This document shows, in pieces, positions 1 through 8,617 of a DNA stretch of 15,604 bases (within the stretch, counting starts at the first letter, position 1; each line of letters opens with the position of its first letter). Under the pieces are notes generated by a model. That model did no database searches and was not told the DNA's origin. It was given only the letters and a program-made list of their open reading frames with translations. Origin of the DNA: Bremia lactucae (taxonomy: Eukaryota; Oomycota; Peronosporomycetes; Peronosporales; Peronosporaceae); NCBI RefSeq assembly GCF_004359215.1, contig NC_090611.1, positions 1,169,701 through 1,185,304 on the forward strand, given 5' to 3'. A program made the translations under genes and the position numbers.

Positions 1-443
1 TGTAACGGGGCACTACGACTTGTACTGCTTCAGTACAAGTCCACTTCGCACTGCTTCAGTTGCGAGTGGTGCCTTACGTTACTTCACGTACACTAGTACG
101 TGCAGAGGAAGTCTACAATTTAAGACAACTACCTTAAAGAGGGTTAAATGAAAACTGAATTTATATTATTAAGTTTCTCTTCTTTCTATCTGTTAATGCT
201 TACTTAATTATGAGCTAATACTAAACATGCAATTGAAATGTTATCTGTCTCTATCTCTTTGTTTACGTTTACAGCTGATTAGTCTGCGGGATAAATAGAA
301 ATGATGGCCTATACCTATTTATGGATAAGATTTCTAAACAATACTTTATAAAGTAATATTCTTCCAAATATTATCTACCTTTTAGATATATTGTAATTAA
401 AAACCTTTAAGTGTTAATTTCATGTTACGATTTACCCGTTACA
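1..443 (+). repeat. Solo or terminal LTR with 9-bp inverted ends
   Basis: The block begins TGTAACGGG at base 1 and ends CCCGTTACA at 435-443, a perfect 9-bp terminal inverted repeat with the canonical TG...CA ends of an LTR. No primer-binding site follows the right end and no coding sequence lies next to it. It is therefore either a solo LTR or the right-hand LTR of an element to the left of the window. The first 112 bases fold into consecutive hairpins (17-41, about 42-69 and 85-102). The target duplication cannot be tested because the left flank is outside the window; the right flank begins taaag. An alternative end at 583 is discussed under the next entry. Confidence 0.65.
17..102. repeat. 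Hairpin cluster at the LTR start
   Basis: Bases 17-27 (gacttgtactg) are the exact reverse complement of 31-41, giving an 11-bp stem with a 3-base loop (ctt). A second, imperfect stem with the same ctgcttcag core lies at about 42-69. A third has a 7-bp stem, cacgtac at 85-91 and gtacgtg at 96-102, with loop acta. Such structures near LTR ends can act in the RNA, but no function can be read from this sequence alone. Confidence 0.6.
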
Positions 444-583
444 TAAAGCCTTGGTCTAAACCTTAAAGCTAAAGACGCTTAGCTTCATAAGAAACCTTCC
501 TCTGTCCCTTTGTGTACGTGAAGTTTCGAGGCACCTCAGGTTAACTAGTACTGATCAGTACTAGTGACAGGTTCCCCGTTATA
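444..583 (-). repeat. Inverted, diverged LTR fragment
   Basis: Read on the minus strand from 583, this piece begins TATAACGGGG. It then shows a palindromic hairpin, a GGTGCCT block, ACTTCACGTACAC and CAGAGGAAG. The same motifs appear in the same order at the start of the LTR at 1-112. It is best read as the start of a related LTR in the opposite orientation, truncated at the junction with the 1-443 copy. Its terminal CA has become TA on the plus strand (ccccgttata). The 1-443 LTR may have inserted into it, but the left flank needed to confirm this is missing. Confidence 0.5.
544..565. repeat. Perfect 22-bp palindrome
   Basis: The stretch actagtactga/tcagtactagt is its own reverse complement over 22 bases, with no loop. 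It sits about 18 bases inside the end of the inverted LTR fragment. Its position matches that of the 17-41 hairpin in the neighbouring LTR, so it probably is the equivalent structure in this LTR subtype. Confidence 0.8.
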
Positions 584-2749
584 GCGGTCGTCACCCGATA
601 GCAAAAATCAATTGCAGGTTCATGTGAAGGTCTCACCACAACACACAGAAATGTTTACCTTTCTTAGTAAAGGTGGCGGAACGCTTTACTAAATACTGGA
701 AGAACTTTTGCTGTAAGCACTTTGCGCTTGAGGGTGATGATTCATGCAGTCTATGAGCATTCACGATTTTTACATATAGGCTCATCTTGGCATAAGAACT
801 AGAGCCGCAAACGTGTTGAAACAGCGAGATCGACCCCGACTAAACGCTCCCAAGTTTGAAGCTGCATTTTATCAGATGCCCCACTTCTTAGTTATTCGAT
901 CACCTACCATCACTACAATCTCATCTATGTATGATCGCCTTATATAAACGAATTTTATGCGTCTTAATTCCAAAGGTCATCATTTTCAGCTGAATCGGGT
1001 TTGGCCACGACGCAGGCAGCAGTGTCACAGCTAATGGCACATAGCTCTGAATGTGCCTATTGATGTATGTATTCTATGCAGAAAAGTAAGGTCCTTTTTT
1101 TGCGGAGCGTAGACGACGAATTAGATTCTTACCAAAGCTGTCGTCTATTTTTTGAATGAAATTGATTAATAATAAGAACGATAGTTTACCCATGATGTAA
1201 ATTTGATCCGAAAAGGGCGTGGGCAAATGATGTATATTGTTAATCAATGTGAAATTAGAAATGAGTGACATCACTTTTCCTTTTACAGCACCCACCGTCT
1301 TTTATCTGATTGGCTTAAGCATACATTACCTCAAATCGCTCACTTTTCGCTGATTACCACTCACCCTTGTTAGCTGATTGGCTAAAGGAAGGATTGCTCT
1401 GTATACATTCAATTTTTGTTCCATACTCATTTATCAACGTCGCTGTCGTAACTCACCACCATTATTCACCGCGCTCAAATATATGAAATTCACGATGTGG
1501 TGAATACCTAAGAAGGAATTTGTACACAATTGCATCACATGCTAAAAGGTGGCCTTGTGGCCTAACCTTTGCAGACTCCACATCGTCTTTGCGAATTAAG
1601 TTCGGCTAGCCGACAATTCGTAGTAACTGGTGCCGCCACGTGAAAACTAAATCACGCAGAGAAGTCGATTTAATAATAACAATAACATTCGCATGATAGA
1701 TTCGTCAAACCCTATCTTACAAGTTATTCATGACGTGGCAATTTTTTATGGCGCACATCTGCGCTCTCGCCACCACATAAAATGACTGGTATGCATTGTG
1801 AGTTTTAACGAAACCAAACACATAGACTACGCATGCATAATATAAAAGCTGTTTGGAGCACACCTATTGGCGAATATCTGGCACGCTGTCTCTTGATTGC
1901 AAAGTAAAAAACGATTGGGATGAAAATGGCGCGCAAGAATTGCTATACTTCTAGACGTTACCAGAACGCTGACGAGCTCATTAGTCAAGCAAGAAGTAAA
2001 ATAAGGTGTCCAAATTGCTCGAGGTGCTCGTGACTATTGAGATTCCATGTCTTCTTTTTTGAGCTGCAAATCTGCAGTGTCAATCACCGATTCGTCCAGG
2101 AGTCACAAATGATCGAATCTTCTGTCGCAGGTCATTATACATCATCAGGTGGCAATCTCTCAGCATCTCTGTACTTGGCGTGCCGCTCGCGTTTTTTTAA
2201 CAAAACTTATGCTTCCAAGGTCGCAATTATTTGGTGAAGAGCGATGCGCGGGACATCAAGAAACATGTAAATATTCACCTGCCGCTCATCTCTATAAACT
2301 ATTAGCTTTACATTATATACTCACATTAGCACAATGTCTCCGCCGCTTATTCGAGTAGATCCTGTGTTCGCAGCGTCAAATCATACGAAAGCATTCTCAT
2401 TTCTCGACATGCGGTCAGAAGACTTCAATGATCACGTTGAACATGTTGCCATTTGGTGGAAGTGTGGGTTGCTTACTGCCTTGACATGGTGATGACTGAT
2501 TGTTTCGTTTCACAGAAATCGTCATATGGTGAAATGGGTGGCCCTATCAATCTGAAATCTCTTACCGTCTGTTTATGCACATCAGTTTTTTTATGCTCCT
2601 AATAAATAATGTTTTAAAAAATCACAGTGAGGAAGACAGTATCCGATACCGGTAACACTAGCACACATGCATTCTGAAATATTTTCGATGGCTTCACGTA
2701 GAATCCATGGCATCTGCGATAGTCCACTTCTCGATTTCCTTCTTCGACC
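584..2749. other. AT-rich intergenic region, no gene supported
   Basis: No open frame here has both a plausible ATG start and a recognisable protein. The longest frames are 62-85 residues and read like chance translations. No tRNA-like cloverleaf, LTR boundary or transposase remnant was recognised by eye. Two gattggct motifs (inverted CCAAT) occur near 1308 and 1374, but with no gene nearby they cannot be called functional. The right end is presumably the upstream region of the PLAC8 gene. Confidence 0.6.
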
Positions 2750-2771
2750 ACATTACACAATCCTCCCTTTG
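2749..2771 (+). promoter_or_regulatory. Oomycete Inr-FPR-like core promoter of the PLAC8 gene
   Basis: The sequence cacattacacaatcctccc resembles the oomycete core promoter, an initiator (TCATTYY) followed by a flanking region CAWTTTTNYY. The matches are CATT, one of the two Y positions, CA, W and several pyrimidines. It ends about 20 bases before the ATG at 2789, the short leader expected of oomycete genes. The stretch between is pyrimidine-rich. The match is partial; the call rests on position plus motif. Confidence 0.45.
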
Positions 2772-2788
2772 TCGACTCTTTGAAAACC

Positions 2789-3478
2789 ATGGATACGGAA
2801 CTGCAATCAACGCGAGCGCAATTTTCTGAGGTTACGGCATCCGCCCCATCGACAGCTGGGCACGTGAACAAGGTTCACTATCTGTCTTCGCCTTCTAGTG
2901 CACATGACTTGGACACGCCCCGTGGAGCGGAATATATTGGTGGCGATGGGATACCTACGGGCGCGTGGGCTTCCGGTCTCTTTGACTGCTTTGACAATCT
3001 CATGCCCAACTGCTTTATGGTCACGTTCTGTCCGTGTGTGGCCCTGGCGCAGCTAACGACTCGTCTGGGTATTTCCTCGTACAAGGTGGCGCTAAGTCTG
3101 CTGCTGCTCGCGGCGTTAGTACAGCTTGCCATGATCGTTCTTGCATTGGCCACGGCCAAAGAAGGCCACAATGCGTACAACAAAACCTACACTTATCCTT
3201 CTGATCCGCATGACAAGGAGGTCAACGGTGTCTATTTGGTGATTGCACTCGCCCTACAAGGGCTACTGATTGGCTACATCTGGCGCCTTCGTGTCAGGAC
3301 CCGTAGCCGCTTCCAGCTTCCGGGTTCTGCCCTTACCGACTGTATTAGCTCCTGGTTCTGCTCGTGCTGCGCCATTGCACAGCTTCGGACTCATGTTCGC
3401 TGTTACCAGCCCGGCAGCTGCACCCTTGCAGCGCCTGATGTACTTCAGGCGTACCCTGGAAAGTCTTACGCTGTCTAA
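2789..3478 (+). CDS. PLAC8-family cysteine-rich membrane protein
   Basis: An intact, apparently intronless gene of 229 residues. The start is the ATG at 2789 in a strong context (aaaaccATGG); the same frame can be read from a TTG nine bases upstream, which is unlikely to be used. Residues 1-60 are polar and probably disordered. The PLAC8 signature follows: Cys67, Cys75 and a CPC motif at 81-83 in the stretch NCFMVTFCPCVALAQ. A hydrophobic segment spans about 100-121, a polar loop 123-146, a second hydrophobic segment about 147-165, then a basic stretch, and a second cysteine cluster (Cys185, 191, 193, 194) followed by AIAQLRTHV. This is the usual two-block cysteine layout of PLAC8/Cys-rich proteins, membrane proteins linked in other eukaryotes to metal transport or cell-size control. 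No specific role in oomycetes is inferred here. It is the only intact host-type gene in the window and lies between transposon-derived sequences. Confidence 0.88.
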   Translation: MDTELQSTRAQFSEVTASAPSTAGHVNKVHYLSSPSSAHDLDTPRGAEYIGGDGIPTGAWASGLFDCFDNLMPNCFMVTFCPCVALAQLTTRLGISSYKVALSLLLLAALVQLAMIVLALATAKEGHNAYNKTYTYPSDPHDKEVNGVYLVIALALQGLLIGYIWRLRVRTRSRFQLPGSALTDCISSWFCSCCAIAQLRTHVRCYQPGSCTLAAPDVLQAYPGKSYAV

Positions 3479-3997
3479 TCCAACGATATGTCTGTGAGTG
3501 CAGTAGCATTTAGTAAGAAACCAATCCATTTATTATGATGTCAAATTGTCACCTTTGCTTTTGCATTTTGTATTGATGCAAGACATCGCTGCATTTTGAA
3601 CTCTAGTATCTCACTGGCGGAAGACCAAGAGCAATTTCTAAATGTAATACGAATTAGGAACACACCGAATAGATCAGTCATTGTACATGTAATGCCAAAG
3701 CACGTCATGACACACATTGGACGGCAACACATGGTAGCTAACGTAATTTGCTGCATCCTCTCGCCTATGTATTCGCCCAATATATCCGATATTTTGGCAT
3801 TAAGTTGATACTTGCGTTAAAGAACTGTCCGATACTCTAGGGGCCTTTTAGCTTCGGCCAATATTACCATGCACATCAACGGCAACAGCTACTGGCACTG
3901 TATCTTTGGGTGCACGAATGATAAGGCGACGGCTATGTACATAAGTGGAAGGTTTATGAAACGCCCAATTGGAGTTGGATACCCTAAATTATTTAAG

Positions 3998-4019
3998 GGA
4001 AAGAAGCTAGCTTCTTTCC
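3998..4019. repeat. Perfect 22-bp palindrome
   Basis: ggaaagaagct/agcttctttcc is fully self-complementary over 22 bases with no loop and no mismatch. It lies in a gene-free stretch about 520 bases after the PLAC8 stop. It might be the fused ends of a small inverted-repeat element or a cruciform-forming site; nothing else around it decides this. Confidence 0.75.
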
Positions 4020-4993
4020 GATGACTTTAATTGGAGATGTCTAAGCGCTGAATTCGTAAATGACAAAGCTGCTTGATAATTGTATACTGCTACTGAGGCT
4101 GCCCTTTTTACCTTAAGAAAAGGAGAGTTGACAGCTCAAGCCCACAAGTGGGCTTTGTCGCAAATAAATTATTTATCAATACAGCATATATTTTACAAGA
4201 AGTGAAAGTTGAGCTGGATGAACTATACCATTGTATTTAACTTTAATTATCTAGGGGCCGCAAGGTGATTGACTGAACAATGCTTCTGGCCTCTTGTATG
4301 CAATCGTGTTTCTTATAAGCTCATTAATGCCATGAGCTCCACAAAAGCTTCCCGGTCCTTGCACATTTGTGCAGTTGCGCCAATTAGCCTTTCAAGTCGG
4401 GTGATCCGCATAAATATGTTGCTTTCAGAGTTTCCAAAGATAACAGCAAGCAACTGCTCTTCTTATTGTCCAGTCGCTTACCGCATCTGAGACAGCGTGT
4501 ACTCGTCCAAGTTTATAAGTGAAGCCTTCTATAATTGAAGGGCCATTAAATATATAGATGAACATGGAAAAGCGTGGCGATTTGAAAATATCCAGCAATC
4601 CGGCGCTAAACTAATAAGGCTTCTTTAAAGAAATGCCTCAACAATAATATTTCGGCCATAATCGTCGAAACTTTATTTCGCCGAAGGATCTCATAAAGGA
4701 AGCTTTTCCCACTAAACTGAGATGCAAACCTGCACCCAACAAAGGGCTTGACTTCGCATATCATCTTTCAGGAAATACTGATAGTGAAGGCTTGCTGTTT
4801 TCGTTCTCAGCCTAAAAAAATAGTGTAAACACCTGAAAAGAGCAAATACTGTTACCACTCACCAAAACCATGCAACACATTAATAAATAGACCAGCTACT
4901 AACGTTTTGATACCAAAAACGGTCTATAGTATTTACTTACCGAGTACTGCAGTTCCTAACTGCTTAGCTAGTGAGCTATTTAAAAAAAAATGG

Positions 4994-5012
4994 ATATACA
5001 TATATATATATA
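4994..5012. repeat. TA microsatellite
   Basis: A short run of alternating A and T, interrupted by a single C (atatacatatatatatata), follows a run of nine A's. It is probably polymorphic in length. No function is apparent. Confidence 0.7.
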
Positions 5013-5096
5013 ACCAAAGGAGATGCATGCTAGAATTTTTCGCGAGCGCTTCGCTTCACAGATCTATTTTCGTTTTTCATCGACTCGTTAGCGATT

Positions 5097-5116
5097 CAGT
5101 GCTATCGATAGCACTG
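5097..5116. repeat. Perfect 20-bp palindrome
   Basis: cagtgctatc/gatagcactg is perfectly self-complementary over 20 bases, centred on a ClaI-like atcgat core. It lies in the gene-free region about 415 bases before the outer LTR. With 544-565 and 3998-4019 it is the third perfect palindrome of at least 20 bp in the first 5.2 kb. Confidence 0.75.
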
Positions 5117-5530
5117 GAAGTAGCATGACGGAATTTTAACTGGGAAATCTCATATGCGTAAGGCAAGTGTTGTGATACTGATTACGGGCATCCGAAAAAA
5201 ATGCACGTACCGTCAAAAATGGTGTGTGATGGATATTTAAGATTGCCTTCGTCTTCTTTTAAAAAAATTAAAAATGCTGTAATTCTAGCAGTAGCAGATA
5301 ACTTTAATTCCAAGCAATTAATACGTGGCTGTCCTTTGTAATTTCGTAAAGAGAATGTTTATACGGATATTGTATCAGACAAAGACATACTTAGCTCTTG
5401 CTTGATCTCTACACTGAAACTTACATTACAATTACACTTATCAATAATACTGTGGTTGAAAATAAATGATTTGGTTGAAGACCTAAATAAATTCTAATTC
5501 CTCTCTTCTATCCATAGGAAAACTGTTCGG

Positions 5531-5679
5531 TGTTAGACCCCTTCTGTAGGAGGGCAACGTCGTGATGCGGCCACGCTCTACTTAGACACACGCCCTAGCA
5601 CAGCGAGTAAGCGGTTTAACCTGCTTCTCTTGCGTGTAGTTGTGGTGGGCGCGTTCGCGACCTCATCTAACGAACTAAG
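5531..5679 (-). repeat. Outer 3' LTR, first part, interrupted at a CTAAG target site
   Basis: The plus strand begins TGTTA at 5531, and the matching TAACA lies at 12695-12699, after the inner element. Together the two parts give an LTR of 565 bp with 5-bp inverted ends. The left boundary is inferred from this inverted match and from the continuity of LTR sequence across the insertion, not from a second LTR copy, which is outside the window. Confidence 0.6.
5675..5679. repeat. Target-site duplication CTAAG, left copy
   Basis: The five bases immediately before the first inner LTR (ctaag) are repeated immediately after the second inner LTR at 12279-12283. A 5-bp duplication is usual for Ty3/gypsy integration. 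It proves that 5680-12278 inserted as one unit. Confidence 0.88.
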
Positions 5680-6167
5680 TGTAGCGGAGCTACCTCGCTT
5701 CTAAAGTCAGAGGAAGACTTTCAGACTCAAAGGGTCACTTAGTTCTATTGAACTAATGGGTTTAACAACTCAGGGAGTCGTACAGGCTATAACAGCTTAA
5801 GGAATCCTAGTTCAAGGGATTCAGGGGTTCGTAGAACCAAGTGGCATCTAATGCCCAAGAAGATATACCTTAGAAAGGCTTATATCTCTTACAGATCAAT
5901 GCGCAAGCCTTAGGAAGGCACTTAACGCTCTAAGATCAAAAAGGGAGGTGAACTTTATTTAATTATTTTAAATCTAAAAACCTTACCCTACTTAATTAAA
6001 AAATAGATTTTGGCCGCCAATTATATATCTGGCGGCGACCACATTTATTACCCATAATAAATGGGATTTAAGCAACTAACTATTTTAAAATTAGATAAAA
6101 GGGTATTTCACCCATAGAGTAAATGTACCACAACAACGGTTCTACAACCGATGTGTGCCCCATTACA
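5680..6167 (-). repeat. Inner element 3' LTR
   Basis: This 488-bp copy starts tgtagcgga and ends ccattaca on the plus strand. It aligns along its whole length with 11793-12278. Both copies keep a stem (gccgcca...tggcggc, about 6013-6036 here) enclosing a TATATAT stretch, which could be part of the LTR promoter. In the element's sense it lies downstream of the polypurine tract at 6168-6180. Confidence 0.92.
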
Positions 6168-6180
6168 CCTTCCCCCACCA
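6168..6180 (-). other. Polypurine tract of the inner element
   Basis: Read on the minus strand, TGGTGGGGGAAGG abuts the 3' LTR without a gap. A purine run in exactly this place is the primer for plus-strand DNA synthesis in LTR retroelements, and it fixes the element's sense as minus. Confidence 0.85.
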
Positions 6181-6209
6181 GACTGTTGACACCGAGTGAC
6201 AACATTCGC

Positions 6210-6270
6210 TTCATTTCCTATTTGAGGTTGGAACCTAAACAGCTAACCGTTTGGTTGTGTTTTTCATTCC
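6210..6270 (+). promoter_or_regulatory. Inr-like motifs ahead of the antisense ORF
   Basis: tcatttcctattt at 6211-6223 matches the oomycete initiator TCATTYY and most of the flanking CAWTTTT element. A second initiator-like tcattcc lies at 6264-6270. They are 95 and 42 bases before the ATG at 6306, in the right orientation to drive the plus-strand ORF. Such short motifs occur by chance, so the call rests mainly on position. Confidence 0.4.
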
Positions 6271-6305
6271 TTTGTCTATTGACAATCAAGCGTGAGTCAC
6301 AGACT

Positions 6306-7574
6306 ATGAGCACCTTCCTCGACGATGAGGGAATGGCGGACTTTGAAAGTCACTCTCAATCAGAGGAGGAGGAAAAAGAGCGGCGTTCGCTAACGTCTTC
6401 TCCTCCGGACGAACGTCGGCGAGCCCCGAATCCGTTCCCAGAACGTGGTGCCGCTGATGTCTTAACTGCATTGAGCAGGACACGGGAGAGCAAGAGCAGA
6501 TAATCCTCACAGAGGAAAGGGCTCGTCGTCGAGCTGCCGAAATAGCGAAAGCCAAGGCTCATAGTGAATACAGATTCACTTCGCTTAGTGCGGACGAGCG
6601 TCTCAAAGGGATAGCGGGTCATAGCTTGGCCATCTGGATCTCTGGTGACCCGGCGAGGACGCCGGAGGAGATCGCTGCTCGCGACGCTCTTCATGAGCAA
6701 TACCTTACGCCGAAGGTAATGACGCGAAGCCAGTATCTGACGCGCTTACGTGATCAAGCCCGTGGGGCTTCGGTGACCTTCACGAAAGAAATTCCGATCG
6801 TTTTGTTTCCAAACGAAACAAGAACTGAAAACGAAGTCTCATTTGAGAAATGGGTTCACCGGGCCCGCAAACTCCAAAATATCTGGAATATCAAAGAGTC
6901 TGCGAATAGAGGTGATGTTCGTTTGGAACGGAAGCTTCGCTTCGACTTTGCTAAGCTTAAGGCCAAAGGCCAGTTACGTTCGGCATTTATGCCGCAAAAC
7001 GAAGAAAGGCCTAGCCAATATTTCAGTGCTTCGGTTGACCGTACAACCAAGGATCGAAGCCGCACTGAGGCTTTAGATCCACCGAATCCCACGTTTAGTG
7101 GTGGGAAGCGTCGTTTGACACGAGTTGACCCTGAGCTTGGCGCTCAAAAACGTCAACGGCGTACGGGCAATCTTGCCGAAGAGGTACCTCGAACTCCAAA
7201 GAGTTTTCAGAAGAGGGGTACCCTAGCAACTTCACCAGATACTGGTATTGACCCTCACGACGACGTCGCTTTTAAAGTTTCTCTACATGAAACTGAATTT
7301 TCCCCGCGCATCAAGCAGCGCGGGAGTTGGCCGAAATTTCGGCGGAAGCATTTGATGCTCTACGGCACGAGGTGCAACTTCTTCGTGAGGTCCTTGCTCG
7401 GGTTGAGAGCTCTTTTGAGGCGGTTCGGGACAGTCTTACGACGCTGGAGCGTCAGCAGCCTCGTTTCGAGGCCAGCTGGACATCCTGGTGCGGATGCTGC
7501 AATCTGCGGCACGACCGTCTGTCTCGGCGCAAGCGCCTTCAAGTCCACGTGGGAAGGGTCCCGATATTGGTTAA
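6306..7574 (+). pseudogene. Extra antisense ORF of the inner retrotransposon (unknown protein), frameshifted
   Basis: Not recognised as a known family. The likely start is the ATG at 6306 (MSTFLDDEGMADFE). The reading changes frame near 6480, near 7305 and near 7472, and ends at a TAA at 7572-7574, giving about 420 codons in all. In order it shows an acidic, serine-rich N-terminus (SEEEEKERR), a charged helix-like stretch (EERARRRAAEIAKAKA), a longest continuous piece from about 6479 to 7305 including a WVHRARKLQNIW motif, a basic segment (GGKRRLTRVDPELGAQKRQR), and a heptad-like, probably coiled-coil end (DALRHEVQLLREVLARVESS). It fills the 1.2 kb between integrase and the 3' LTR, where the minus strand has no recognisable pol sequence. 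Its 3' end overlaps the last part of pol tail-to-tail. Antisense extra ORFs in this position are known from some plant Ty3/gypsy elements. DNA-binding or regulatory roles would be guesses. Confidence 0.6.
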
Positions 7575-8617
7575 AGCAAGCCAACGTAAAACACTGGGTG
7601 TGTACGCAGCTTGCTGGTAAGGTTAAGCGTATAAGCTAGGCCCTTCTTCGCCACGACCGTAAATGGTCTAATAAAGTGCGGGCACAATTTGGTCTTGAAG
7701 ACCGCGGAAATAAGTTGGTAGGTAGGTTTTTAGCGTTTAGTAAAACTCGGTCTCCGACCATAAAAAATTAAATACCACCAGGCCCCGAACCACGCAGCGG
7801 TATCATTAAAGGAACGCGCGGGTGGGTAAGACCGTTTATATAAACGGAGTATAGCCTGTAGAGGCATGAACAGCGTTATTTAACGCAAATTCCACTACTG
7901 GGAGCATTGAGCTCCAGCGCTTTGGTGTCTGAGAACACACGCTGCGTAAAACGTCTAAAGTGACGCGATTGACACGTTCGGTTTGACCATCCGTCTGCGG
8001 ATGGTCCGCAGTGGACATATCCAATCTGTGCGAAGCACTCGGAAAATTTATGTCCAGAATTTACCCGTGAAACGGGGATCCCGATCAGAGACAATTGCCA
8101 CTGGCAAACCATGTTGTCAAAACACGCGATCGATAAACCGCTTAACTGTACCCTCCCCATCAATGGAATCCGGCACGGCCGCTAAGTGAGCCATTTTGCT
8201 CAAACGGTCAACAAAGACCACCATACCGGAGTTACTGGCTGAATCTTTCGGCAGCCCAAAAACAAAATCCATACTAATGGACTCCCAGCATCCTATGGAG
8301 ACGGGAAGACTGACCAGTGGCGCAACAGCATGTGGCGAGGGTTCAACCCATTGGCACGTTTCGCATGTGCGAACATACGTGCTGTCCCATTTAAAAAGTT
8401 TGAGCCACCAATTACTCTGGCTGATAGAGCCGTAGGTCTTTTCTCTACCGAGATGACCACCAAGGACAGTATCGTGTGCCTCATAGAGGATCCAGTACTT
8501 TAAATCTTTATCATGAGGAACAACGACAAGCGGAGGGTCCGCGATGTCTGTGCAATAAAGCAACAGGTCGTTATCGATAGAAAATCGATGTAACCATGCA
8601 CGCAAACGTGCCGGTAA
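7446..8617 (-). pseudogene. Inner element integrase, broken
   Basis: Integrase inserts the element's DNA copy into the genome. The HHCC zinc-binding N-terminus is visible (YEAHDTVLGGHLGREKTY, then CETCQ). The catalytic core follows with its three acidic residues in the contexts SMDFVFGLP, SDRDPRF and TDGQTERVN. The C-terminal part keeps a VGDRVLLNAKNLPTN block and a NQYRDPSHVDLKALAPR block, but seems to have lost sequence between core and C-terminus near 7750. Stops lie at 8117-8119 (TGA), 8048-8050 (TAA) and 7833-7850; a frameshift separates SDRDPRF from the segment beginning DMSTADHPQ. The last 130 bases overlap the antisense ORF. No chromodomain was recognised. It is inactive. Confidence 0.88.

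Larger units (their letters stand above)
3479..5530. other. AT-rich region without a supported gene
   Basis: Short frames in this stretch start from TTG or overlap one another on both strands, and none resembles a known protein. The first part is presumably the 3' UTR of the PLAC8 gene. The region holds two perfect palindromes (3998-4019 and 5097-5116), a short hairpin (4138-4155, stem aagcccac/gtgggctt) and a TA microsatellite near 5000. The last part, up to the LTR at 5531, has the look of old repeat sequence but could not be assigned. Confidence 0.55.

Noticed and set aside
1..583. A single 583-bp LTR ending ccccgttata
   Set aside because: The end at 443 gives a perfect 9-bp inverted match and a canonical CA, while 444-583 matches the LTR start in the opposite orientation.
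1074..1295. 73-residue minus-strand frame in the AT-rich region
   Set aside because: Hydrophobic, with no recognisable domain and no promoter context; such a length is expected by chance.
2614..2871. 85-residue minus-strand frame overlapping the PLAC8 start
   Set aside because: It is antisense to the promoter and first codons of a well-supported gene and resembles no known protein.
3541..3808. Overlapping frames on both strands after the PLAC8 gene
   Set aside because: The plus frame begins with TTG and both translations lack any family pattern; they are mutual shadows.
6123..6305. Upstream extension of the inner antisense ORF from an ATG at 6123
   Set aside because: It would begin inside the LTR and cross the polypurine tract; the ATG at 6306 with initiator motifs before it is a better start.
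7876..8163. 95-residue minus frame within integrase
   Set aside because: It is an out-of-frame reading of the integrase core; the SDRDPRF and TDGQTERVN segments lie in other frames.
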